Below are positions 17,726 to 24,716 of a stretch of 32,893 nt of DNA, piece after piece. The notes below the pieces were generated by a model. That model was not told the DNA's origin, made no database searches, and saw nothing but the letters and a program-made list of their open reading frames with translations. Source of the DNA: Dokdonella_A sp014338185 (GTDB taxonomy: Bacteria; Pseudomonadota; Gammaproteobacteria; Xanthomonadales; Rhodanobacteraceae); the NCBI GenBank assembly GCA_030263295.1, contig SZOS01000036.1:1-32893 (forward strand), in the 5' to 3' direction. Within the stretch, counting starts at the first letter, position 1; each line of letters opens with the position of its first letter. The position numbers and the translations under genes are program-made.

Positions 17726-19000
17726 ATGAAACGTTGGAACCGGTTGGTGGTGGCGCTGTGCGCGTTGTGCCTGGCCCTCGCGGCAGGCGCCGCGCTCGCG
17801 CGTGATGCGAAGAAGCCCGAGAACAAGTACCCGCAGGCCACCCGCAAGGAACCCAAGGTTTCCATGCAGCCAAGCGATGGCACCGCGCTCAACAAGGCGG
17901 CCGACCTGCTCAACGACGGCAAGGATGCCGAGGCCCAGCCCTATGTCGAAAAAGTGCTGGCGAACAAGAAGGCCAGCCCTTATGCCCAGGCGTTCGCACG
18001 CCAGCTGCTCGGCTCGATCTACTGGGAAGCGGACAAGCCCGACGACGCGATCGCCGAGTACAGGAAGGCGCTCGAGCTCGATGCGCTGCCCAACAATGCG
18101 CAGTTCGACCTGCTCTATCGCGTGGCGCAGACCCAGCTGCAAAGCGAGAAATACGACGACGCGCTCGCCACCTTGGCCGACTGGGAGAAGCAGACCAACA
18201 GCCAGAATGCCGATGAGCTCGCGCTCAAGGCCAATACCTATTATCGCCTCGACAGGTTCCAGGAAGCCGTCGATACGATGAAGAAGGCGTTGTCGATGAC
18301 CGACAAGCCCAACGACAGCTGGATGCAGATCCTCATGGCCAGCTACTTCGAACTGGACAAGTTCGATGAAGCCGCCGCGATCGTGCAGGCGCAGCTGCAG
18401 AAGGAACCCAACAACAAGAAGCTGCTCAACCAGCTGTCGCAGATCTACATCCAGGCGGACAAGCCCGAGCAGGCGTTGCAGGTGGCGGCCAAGGCCAAGA
18501 GCGAGGGCCTGGTGACCACCAGCGAAGACTACGTGCAGCTGGCCAAGCTGTACGCGCTGGCCGACAAGCCCAAGGATGGGGCGGCCACGCTCAAGGAAGG
18601 CTTTGCCAAGAACATCGTGCAGGGCAACTACGACACTTGGAAACTGCAGGGCGACCTGTGCATGCAGGCGGAAGACGACCCCTGCGCGATCGAAGCCTAC
18701 GGCAAGGCTTCGGCGCAGGCCAAGGACGGCAACGTCGACTACCAGCTCGGCTACCTGCAGTACTACGCGGGCAACTCCCAACAGGCGGTCGAGGCGATGA
18801 CCGCGGCCATTGCCAAGGGCGGCCTGCGCCAGGAAGGCGAGGCGTACCTGCTGCGGGGTGACGCCAAGAACGACCTGGGCCAATCCGCGCTTGCCGACTG
18901 GCAGAAGGCGGCGACCTACCCCAGTGCCAAGACCATGGCCGAGCAGCGACTCAAGGCCGCCAAGTCCGGGGTCAAGCTCACGCGCGGCAAGAGGAAATAG
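17726..19000 (+). CDS. Periplasmic TPR-repeat protein beside the Ton system
   Basis: This 424-residue protein has a Sec signal peptide (MKRWNRLVVALCALCLALAA, cleavage predicted after ALA near residue 25). It is followed by about ten helical TPR-like units through the rest of the chain, for example AEYRKALELDALPNNAQ and KANTYYRLDRFQEAVDTM. TPRs are protein-binding scaffolds. Its place between gyrB and tonB-exbB-exbD suggests a role with TonB-dependent transport, and similar TPR proteins accompany Ton genes in related bacteria, but the partner is not shown. It is Lys-rich and ends TRGKRK. Confidence 0.85.
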   Translation: MKRWNRLVVALCALCLALAAGAALARDAKKPENKYPQATRKEPKVSMQPSDGTALNKAADLLNDGKDAEAQPYVEKVLANKKASPYAQAFARQLLGSIYWEADKPDDAIAEYRKALELDALPNNAQFDLLYRVAQTQLQSEKYDDALATLADWEKQTNSQNADELALKANTYYRLDRFQEAVDTMKKALSMTDKPNDSWMQILMASYFELDKFDEAAAIVQAQLQKEPNNKKLLNQLSQIYIQADKPEQALQVAAKAKSEGLVTTSEDYVQLAKLYALADKPKDGAATLKEGFAKNIVQGNYDTWKLQGDLCMQAEDDPCAIEAYGKASAQAKDGNVDYQLGYLQYYAGNSQQAVEAMTAAIAKGGLRQEGEAYLLRGDAKNDLGQSALADWQKAATYPSAKTMAEQRLKAAKSGVKLTRGKRK

Positions 19001-19151
19001 CCCCGCTGCGATCCGGCATGACGGCTGCGCTGCCGTCCCTGCCGCAAGCGTTGCAACCGACCACAAACGCCCGTCAAGTTCGGCAAACACGCATCGACCC
19101 GCTTGTCGGACCCGTGCGCGCTGTTGTACCGTGTCGGACTTGCGTTTTTCC

Positions 19152-19180
19152 GCCCGGGCTTCGTGGGGTCGAAGCCGGGC
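19152..19180 (+). other. Hairpin in the tonB leader
   Basis: GCCCGGGCTTCG and CGAAGCCGGGC form an 11-bp stem with one bulged G and a 6-base loop. It lies 47 bases before tonB. The T-run is before the hairpin and not after it, so this is not a rightward terminator; it would be a leader structure if transcription begins upstream. Confidence 0.5.
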
Positions 19181-19226
19181 AGCGCGTGGCGCGGCCGCTC
19201 AGACACTATCTCGTTGGTCAATACTG

Positions 19227-19883
19227 ATGGCAGACACATCTCAATCTGACGGCAACCGCTTCAGTTGGCAGCGCGTGACTGCCTTCACTTGCGCCTTTGC
19301 GCTGCACGCGTTCGCGTTCGCGATGATGATGGCGCCGATTGCGCCGCCGCCGCTCAAGGACAAGGTCGTCGACCGCAAGGTCACGGTCGAGTTCATCGAG
19401 CCGCCACCGCCGCCACCGCCACCGCCGCCACCGCCGCCGGAGCCGCCGAAGAAGCCGCCGCCGAAGGTCGTGGAGAAGATCCAGCCGCCGCCGAAGGCGC
19501 CGCCGCCGCCGCCCGCACCCCCGATCGTTGAGGAAGCCTCGCCGATGTCGGTGCCGGCACCGCCGCCCGCGCCGCCGGCACCGCCGCCGCCGCCCGCGGA
19601 CATCGCGCCGAGCGAAAACATCAGCTACCGTAAGCTGCGTCCGCCACGGTATCCGCCGCAGGCGTTGCGCCAGCGCCAGCAAGGCAAGGTGATCCTGAAG
19701 GTGTTGGTCGGGGTCGACGGCAGCCCGCAGGAGATCACGGTCCAGCGCAGCAGCGGTTCACGCCTGCTCGACCAGGCCGCGATCGAGGCGGTGAGGAACT
19801 GGAGATTCAATCCAGGTTCGAAGGGTGGGCAGCCCGCACCGGGTTATGCCTTGGTTCCGATTGATTTCAACTTGAGCGAATAG
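19227..19883 (+). CDS. tonB: Energy transducer TonB
   Basis: TonB carries energy from the ExbB-ExbD proton channel to outer-membrane receptors for iron complexes and other nutrients. The protein is 218 residues. An N-terminal transmembrane helix lies at about 15-37 (FTCAFALHAFAFAMMMAPIA). A long proline-rich spacer at about 58-130 includes thirteen consecutive prolines (59-71). The C-terminal TonB domain begins near 135 (RPPRYPPQALRQRQQGKVIL) and ends with NWRFNPGSKGG and VPIDFNL. The ATG at 19227 is chosen because the preceding codons carry no membrane or TonB character. exbB follows after 9 bases. Confidence 0.95.
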   Translation: MADTSQSDGNRFSWQRVTAFTCAFALHAFAFAMMMAPIAPPPLKDKVVDRKVTVEFIEPPPPPPPPPPPPPEPPKKPPPKVVEKIQPPPKAPPPPPAPPIVEEASPMSVPAPPPAPPAPPPPPADIAPSENISYRKLRPPRYPPQALRQRQQGKVILKVLVGVDGSPQEITVQRSSGSRLLDQAAIEAVRNWRFNPGSKGGQPAPGYALVPIDFNLSE

Positions 19884-19892
19884 GGTAGCGCC

Positions 19893-20681
19893 ATGCAGCA
19901 AGATGCCTCTCAGTCACCCGCAGCGGCTCAGCCTGCTGTCGTTCCCGGCAGTGGCGGCAACGCCGCGGCGATGAGCCAGATGGGGTTCCACGACCTCATC
20001 AACAACTTCGACGTCCTCGGCTGGATCGTGTTCGTCACGCTGGTCGTGATGTCGGTCTCGTCGATCTACTTCATCGTGGCCAACTTCCTGCGCAACAGCA
20101 TGGTTCGCGCGCGCATGGAGAAGGTCATCAGCACCTTCTGGGACACGCCATCGGCACAGGATGCGGTGCGCTTCCTTGAGGACCAGCCCAAGAGCGAGCC
20201 GTTCTCGAAGATCGCACTCGAGGCCGCCCAGGCCGCCGCGCACCACCAGCGCAACGAGGGCAGCCGCCTGGTCGAGGCGCTCAACCGCTCCGAGTTCATC
20301 GACCGCGCCTTGCGTCAGGCCGTGGCACGCGAAAGCCTGCGCCTGGAAGACGGCATGACCCTGCTCGCCACGGTCGGTTCGTCGGCACCGTTCGTCGGTC
20401 TGCTCGGCACCGTGTGGGGCATCTACCACGCGCTGATCAAGATCGCAGCCTCGGGCAACGCCTCGATGGAAGCGGTGGCCGGTCCCGTGGGCGAAGCGCT
20501 CATCATGACCGCGTTCGGCCTGTTCGTCGCGATCCCGGCGGTGCTGGGCTACAACTTCTTTGTACGTTCGAACCGCGTGATCTATGCGCGCTTCGACGAG
20601 TTTGCGCACGATCTGCACGACTTCTTCGCGACGGGTTCGCGCGTCGAAGCGGGCGTGGCGCCGGTTGCAGCGAGGAAGTAA
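19893..20681 (+). CDS. exbB: Biopolymer transport protein ExbB (proton channel)
   Basis: ExbB belongs to the MotA/TolQ/ExbB family and forms the pentameric channel around ExbD that energises TonB. The product is 262 residues with three transmembrane segments: about 42-62 (VLGWIVFVTLVVMSVSSIYF), about 157-180 (LLATVGSSAPFVGLLGTVWG) and about 200-222 (ALIMTAFGLFVAIPAVLGYN). The conserved LLGTVWGI and the TAFGLFVAIPA stretch are present. It starts 9 bases after tonB and ends 3 bases before exbD1, so the three are one transcript. Confidence 0.96.
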   Translation: MQQDASQSPAAAQPAVVPGSGGNAAAMSQMGFHDLINNFDVLGWIVFVTLVVMSVSSIYFIVANFLRNSMVRARMEKVISTFWDTPSAQDAVRFLEDQPKSEPFSKIALEAAQAAAHHQRNEGSRLVEALNRSEFIDRALRQAVARESLRLEDGMTLLATVGSSAPFVGLLGTVWGIYHALIKIAASGNASMEAVAGPVGEALIMTAFGLFVAIPAVLGYNFFVRSNRVIYARFDEFAHDLHDFFATGSRVEAGVAPVAARK

Positions 20682-20684
20682 GCC

Positions 20685-21104
20685 ATGGGCATGAGTGCAG
20701 GTGGATCGGGCGGTGGCCCGATGGCGGAAATCAACGTCACGCCGCTCGTCGACGTGATGCTGGTGCTGCTGATCATTTTCATGATCACGGCGCCTCTGAT
20801 GTCGCACAAGATCCGGATCGACCTGCCGCAGGCCAATCCGAACGTACAGCAGGACAATCCACCCGAACCGATCGATCTGGCGATCCGGGAAAACGGCGAC
20901 CTGTTCTGGAACGACGAGCCGGTCACCGAGGCGATCCTGCAGGCGCAGCTGCGCGTGGCCGCACAGAAGAATCCGCAGCCCGAACTGCAGATTCGAGCCG
21001 ACAAGCCGACCCAATGGCAAAAGATCGCCACGGTCATGGCCGAGGCCAAGAGCGCAGGCATGGTCAAGCTGGGCTTCATGACCACGGGTGCGGGCGACCA
21101 GTAA
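20685..21104 (+). CDS. exbD: Biopolymer transport protein ExbD (ExbD1)
   Basis: This 139-residue protein has one transmembrane helix. The family motif INVTPLVDVMLVLLIIFMIT is at about 18-37, and the aspartate in PLVDVML is the proton-carrying residue. The periplasmic part includes ENGDLFWNDEPVT and LQIRADKPTQWQKIATVMAEAKSAG. It follows exbB directly and is closed by a strong terminator. Confidence 0.95.
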   Translation: MGMSAGGSGGGPMAEINVTPLVDVMLVLLIIFMITAPLMSHKIRIDLPQANPNVQQDNPPEPIDLAIRENGDLFWNDEPVTEAILQAQLRVAAQKNPQPELQIRADKPTQWQKIATVMAEAKSAGMVKLGFMTTGAGDQ

Positions 21105-21129
21105 TCGCCCGCCATCCGCGTTTCACACC

Positions 21130-21164
21130 AACGGCGTCGCGCAACCCGCGGCGCCGTTCTTTTT
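21130..21164 (+). terminator. Intrinsic terminator between exbD1 and exbD2
   Basis: AACGGCG-T-CGCG and CGCG-G-CGCCGTT form a 12-bp stem with one T-G wobble and a 5-base loop (21130-21158). A run of five T follows (21160-21164). It lies 26 bases after the exbD1 stop and 69 bases before the exbD2 start. Confidence 0.85.
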
Positions 21165-21232
21165 GGGCGATTGCCTCAAGCGACCTGGCAGGCGCACACT
21201 GGAGCCGCGATCCACCTGCACAGGAGTCGATC

Positions 21233-21634
21233 ATGGCCGCCAGCAGCTACCGTTCGCACGCCACCGCCCAGGCGGAAATCAACGTCACACCGCTCGTCGA
21301 TGTCATGCTCGCGCTCGTGGTCATCCTCATGATCACGGCGCCGTTGGCCATGAACAAGCTCGCCTTGCCGCTCGCGGGCAGTGCCGCGCCGGCTGGCGAA
21401 CCCCACATCGCCAGGCTCTCGATTCTGTCCACCGGCGAGCTGTTCCTCGATGGCAATGCGATCAACCGTGCGCAGCTGGATGCGACCCTGCGCGCGATGG
21501 CCAGTTCGCCGCAGCCGCCGGTGCTTGCGCTGCGCGCCGATCGCGAAACCAGCTACGACAAGGTCGCCAGTGCACTGGGCATCGCCCGCAACAGCGGGCT
21601 CACGGCGATCCGCGTCGAAGGTGCGGGTGATTGA
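21233..21634 (+). CDS. exbD2: Second ExbD-like protein (ExbD2)
   Basis: This is a 133-residue ExbD/TolR paralogue. The same INVTPLVDVML motif with its aspartate is at about 17-27 and the membrane helix continues LALVVILMITAPLAM. The periplasmic part has STGELFLDGNAI and LALRADRETSYDKVASALG. It differs clearly from ExbD1 in the periplasmic half. The ATG at 21233 has CAGGAG upstream. A terminator separates it from tonB-exbB-exbD1. From memory, in Xanthomonas campestris exbD2 is dispensable for ferric iron import, unlike the other three. It ends 9 bases from the convergent pdxJ. Confidence 0.93.
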   Translation: MAASSYRSHATAQAEINVTPLVDVMLALVVILMITAPLAMNKLALPLAGSAAPAGEPHIARLSILSTGELFLDGNAINRAQLDATLRAMASSPQPPVLALRADRETSYDKVASALGIARNSGLTAIRVEGAGD

Positions 21635-21643
21635 GCCCGGCGC

Positions 21644-22405
21644 TCAGTCCGGCCCGCCAGCGCCCGCCAGCACCGCGAGGTAGGCGCGCACCGTGGCCGC
21701 CAGGCCCGCGTAGAGCGCCTCGCTGATGAGGGCGTGGCCGATTGATACCTCGGCCAGCCATGGTATCGCCGCAACCAGTGGCCCCAGGTTGCGCTGGTCC
21801 AAGTCATGGCCCGCATTCACCGCCAGCCCCGCCGCGCGGGCGCGATCGGCCGTGCGCACGCAAGCGGCCAACGCCGGCTCCGGCGCGCCCGCCGCAAACG
21901 CGCGCGCGTAGGCTTCGGTATAGATCTCGATGCGATCGGCACCGATTCGCGCCGCCCGCTCGACCTCGTCGACATCGGGGTCCACGAACAGGCTCACACG
22001 ACATCCCAGTGCCTTGAACGCCTGCACGAGCGGGCCGAGCCGCCCGGCCTCACGCACGAGGTCGAAACCATGATCGGAGGTGAGTTGCGCGTCGCCATCG
22101 GGCACCAGTGTGACCTGCGCGGGGCGCGTGCGCCGGGCCAGCTCCAGCAGTCCCGGATAACCCTCGCGCGGCGGAGCAAACGGATTGCCCTCGATGTTGA
22201 ACTCGACCGCCGCCGGCAAGATCGCCGCGATCCCGGTCACGTCATCTCCGCGGATGTGGCGTTGGTCCGGTCGTGGATGCACGGTGATGCCATGGCAACC
22301 CGCCTCGATGGCCACCCGTGCAGCCTCGACCGGATCGGGCAGCGCATGGCCGCGCGAGTTGCGCAGTACCGCGATCTTGTTGACATTGACGCTGAGTACG
22401 GTCAT
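21644..22405 (-). CDS. pdxJ: Pyridoxine 5'-phosphate synthase PdxJ
   Basis: PdxJ joins deoxyxylulose 5-phosphate and 3-amino-2-oxopropyl phosphate to give pyridoxine 5'-phosphate, the vitamin B6 core. The protein is 253 residues and forms a TIM barrel. Family stretches are VNVNKIAVLRNSRG near the N-terminus, GCHGITVHPRPDQRHI, EFNIEGNP, TLVPD, RIEIYTEAYA, AGLAVNAGHDLDQRNL and EVSIGHALI. The start at 22405 (MTVLSVNVNKI) is where the homology begins; the 54 codons upstream overlap the previous gene's end and have none. It is downstream of the phosphopantetheinyl transferase gene on the same strand, 65 bases apart. Confidence 0.96.
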   Translation of the reverse strand: MTVLSVNVNKIAVLRNSRGHALPDPVEAARVAIEAGCHGITVHPRPDQRHIRGDDVTGIAAILPAAVEFNIEGNPFAPPREGYPGLLELARRTRPAQVTLVPDGDAQLTSDHGFDLVREAGRLGPLVQAFKALGCRVSLFVDPDVDEVERAARIGADRIEIYTEAYARAFAAGAPEPALAACVRTADRARAAGLAVNAGHDLDQRNLGPLVAAIPWLAEVSIGHALISEALYAGLAATVRAYLAVLAGAGGPD

Positions 22406-22470
22406 CACCCGATGATCGCGCAACGCCGGGCACGCTGTCGATGTAGGCGCGGGCAGCGCCGTTTGCGTGT

Positions 22471-23181
22471 TCAGGCCACCCGCAACCGCCGCACCCGGCG
22501 TGGCGGGCCACGCCAGGCCAGGCATCCGGTGAGCGCCGGCGCCGGCATGAACGCGTGCAGCTGCCAATGCACTGCGGCCTCGGCGTCATCGGCGAGCGCG
22601 CGCAGCTGCTGCACGCGTCCGGCCTCATCCAGCGCGAAGCGCAGACGGTCCAGTCCAAATGCCAGGCCATGGCCGAGCGCCTTGAGCACCGCTTCCTTGT
22701 GCGTCCACAGGCTCAGGAACGCGGCCGCCTGCGCGGAATCGGGCAAGGCCGCCAGTGCCGTTGCCTCGTCGGCATGGAAGAAGCGTCGCGCCAGTTCCAG
22801 TGCGTCGACACGACGCGACAGACTTTCGATGTCCACGCCCAGTGGCTGCGCCCGAGCCAGTGCGATCACCACGTGCATGCCGCAGTGGCTGAGATTGAAC
22901 TGCAGCTCGGGATTGCCCTTCAGGCCCGGCTTGCCGTGGGCGGCGAGTTCGAAGCCAAGCTCGCGCGGCCCCAGGTAGCGTCGCAGCACCTCGTGCAACA
23001 CCTCACGCGCCTGGATGCGCGCGGCGCGCACATCGCCCGCCGCCAGCACTGCGTGCCACAGGTGCACTTCGTTGGAGCCGAGTGCCGGCGCATCCGCACT
23101 GGTGACGAACCCGTCGCGGTCCCCACGCTGGTCGAGCCTGGTATTGGCTGCGCGACCCTGCGATGGCACATCTCCACTCAA
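22471..23181 (-). CDS. Sfp-type 4'-phosphopantetheinyl transferase
   Basis: This enzyme moves phosphopantetheine from CoA to a serine of acyl or peptidyl carrier proteins. Up to 236 residues, it has the two-lobed Sfp form. FNLSHC is at 95-100, the magnesium-binding GVDIES at 115-120, and WTHKEAVLKALG at 159-170 contains the K-E-A-x-x-K-A signature. The start is uncertain. TTG at 23181 overlaps the stop of the upstream small membrane gene (TTGA), and GTG at 23169 is an alternative. The targets could be fatty acid synthesis or a secondary-metabolite or pigment pathway; no synthase is in the window. Confidence 0.9.
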   Translation of the reverse strand: MSGDVPSQGRAANTRLDQRGDRDGFVTSADAPALGSNEVHLWHAVLAAGDVRAARIQAREVLHEVLRRYLGPRELGFELAAHGKPGLKGNPELQFNLSHCGMHVVIALARAQPLGVDIESLSRRVDALELARRFFHADEATALAALPDSAQAAAFLSLWTHKEAVLKALGHGLAFGLDRLRFALDEAGRVQQLRALADDAEAAVHWQLHAFMPAPALTGCLAWRGPPRRVRRLRVA

Positions 23182-23441
23182 GCCCGCGGTTCGCGCTCGG
23201 CCGGTGCGGGTGGCGTCACGGGAGTGCGACGCGAGGTCATCGCGGCCAACTGCTCGGGCGATGCCATCGAGGTATCGGGTCGTGATACCGACGACACGCG
23301 ATCACCCGCCAGCGTGAGCACGAAACCGATGAAAGCGATCAGGCCAACCAGCAGTGCGAGGCCGAGCGCCAACGCACTCTTGGTTGTGAACACCACGACC
23401 GTGCACAGCAAGCCCAGTGCCAGCAGGATCCAGCGCAGCAT
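23178..23441 (-). CDS. Small two-helix membrane protein
   Basis: This 87-residue protein starts MLRWILLALGLLCTVVVF. It has two hydrophobic segments (about 3-19 and 24-47) joined by TTKSA, then a soluble Pro/Arg-rich tail of about 40 residues. No family is recognised. Its stop overlaps the TTG start of the phosphopantetheinyl transferase gene, so the two appear coupled. Codon use is like its neighbours. Confidence 0.6.
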   Translation of the reverse strand: MLRWILLALGLLCTVVVFTTKSALALGLALLVGLIAFIGFVLTLAGDRVSSVSRPDTSMASPEQLAAMTSRRTPVTPPAPAEREPRA

Positions 23442-23567
23442 GCATCACCCACCCAGTATCGCCATCGCCGGCAAAACTAGCAGAAACCGGCGCATCCGCG
23501 CAGCGCCGCCAGTCAGCCAATTGCGACCGGTCACGCCGCGTGCCGCCCGGCCCCGGGCCGGCCATGC

Positions 23568-24614
23568 TCAGCGCTCGGATGGGCCCGTGCCTGCGCCATC
23601 GCCCCTGCGCGCGAACAGGTTGGGCCGCACCAGGTCGAGGAATGCGCGCGCCTCGTTGCCCAGCAGCTTGCCCTTGCGCACGATCACCCCGTAACTGCGC
23701 TGCGGGAACAGAGCACGCAGGTTGCGCACACACAGGCGTGCCTCGTCGCCCGGCTGCAGGCACAGGTCCGGAACCACGGAAATCCCCAGTCCGTGTGCCA
23801 CGTAACGCTTGATCGCCTCCCAGCCGCCCACCTCGATCGCGACCTGGAATGGCAGCTTGTGCTGCTGGAACACGAGATCGACGAGCTGGAAGGTCGTTTG
23901 CCGCTGTGGCGGCAGGATCAGTCCCCATGGCGAGAGGTCGTCGAGCCGGATCTGCTCCAGCTGCGCCAACGGGTGATCCGGCGCTGCGATGAGCAACGGA
24001 TCGCAGGTGCGCAGCACCTCGTAGTTGAGGTCCTGCGGCACATCCAGCAGCGAGCCGATCGCGATGTCCACCTGGTCATTGCGCAGTTGCGCGATGCCGT
24101 CACTGCCGATCACGCTGCGCAGCTGCACGTGCACTTGGGGATGGCGCGCCCGGAACGCGGCGACCAGCGGCGGCAACAGATACTGGCCTGTCGAGGCACC
24201 CACTGCGATGCGCAGCTCGCCGCCGGCAAATCCCTGGCAGCGCGCATGGAAGCGCCGGTCCAACGTTTCCAGGCCTTCCACGAGCGGCAAGGCGAGCTCG
24301 TACAGGACCTGCCCCTCGCGCGTGGGTGCGACGCGCCGCCGCCGCCGCTCGATCGGCGCTACACCCAACTCGCCCTCCAGCGCGCGCAGCTGCAGGCTGA
24401 TCGACGGTTGCGACAGGAACAGGGCTTCGGCCGCTCGCGACAGCGTGCCGAGCTTGACGATCATGCAGAACGCGCGCAGTTGCTTGAGTCGGCTGCCCTT
24501 GTAGTAGAACCGCGGCGCAGCATCGGCGGAAGTCTCACGCTTTCTCCGTGAAACGATCGTCCCAGCACGTCCACGGCGCTTGGCCTTGCCGGTTTTCATT
24601 TTTGAATCATACAC
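23568..24614 (-). CDS. LysR-family regulator, probable regulator of aceBA
   Basis: This LysR-type regulator has up to 348 residues. The winged helix-turn-helix (about 42-100) reads LKQLRAFCMIVKLGTLSRAA and LFLSQPSISLQLRALEGELG. A linker helix and an effector-binding domain follow (GELRIAVGASTGQYLLPPLV, then HGLGISVVPDLCL). It is divergent from aceB with a shared promoter region, so control of the glyoxylate shunt is the likely role. There is an unusual basic N-terminal extension of about 42 residues. Starts at 24614 and 24599 are both possible, and neither has a good ribosome binding site. The effector is unknown. Confidence 0.88.
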   Translation of the reverse strand: MYDSKMKTGKAKRRGRAGTIVSRRKRETSADAAPRFYYKGSRLKQLRAFCMIVKLGTLSRAAEALFLSQPSISLQLRALEGELGVAPIERRRRRVAPTREGQVLYELALPLVEGLETLDRRFHARCQGFAGGELRIAVGASTGQYLLPPLVAAFRARHPQVHVQLRSVIGSDGIAQLRNDQVDIAIGSLLDVPQDLNYEVLRTCDPLLIAAPDHPLAQLEQIRLDDLSPWGLILPPQRQTTFQLVDLVFQQHKLPFQVAIEVGGWEAIKRYVAHGLGISVVPDLCLQPGDEARLCVRNLRALFPQRSYGVIVRKGKLLGNEARAFLDLVRPNLFARRGDGAGTGPSER

Positions 24615-24623
24615 ATATTAAGT

Positions 24624-24638
24624 ATTGAATACGTCAAT
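24624..24638. promoter_or_regulatory. LysR-type operator (T-N11-A) in the lysR-aceB gap
   Basis: ATTGA-N5-TCAAT is a perfect inverted repeat containing the T-N11-A pattern of LysR recognition sites. Its centre is about 66 bases before the predicted aceB transcription start, the canonical position for LysR activators, and it lies just downstream of the predicted regulator promoter, which suits autorepression. Confidence 0.7.
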
Positions 24639-24690
24639 ATATCGCATTGAATCATTTGTTTTGTCAAACAAAAAATGTCATGCCTAGGAT
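24639..24690. promoter_or_regulatory. Back-to-back promoters of the lysR gene and aceB
   Basis: On the plus strand TTGTCA (24661-24666) and TAGGAT (24685-24690) are 18 bases apart and point to aceB. On the minus strand a perfect TTGACA (24667-24662) is 17-18 bases from a GATATA-like -10 near 24644-24639 and points to the regulator. The two -35 elements occupy the same bases, within a GTTT-N4-AAAC palindrome (24658-24669). Confidence 0.55.
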
Positions 24691-24716
24691 TGCGGCACAG
24701 CACCACGGAGCCCAGC

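Noticed and set aside
19380..19600. CCG/CCA repeats as a CRISPR or other DNA repeat array
   Set aside because: They are in-frame proline codons of the TonB spacer, without repeat-spacer structure.
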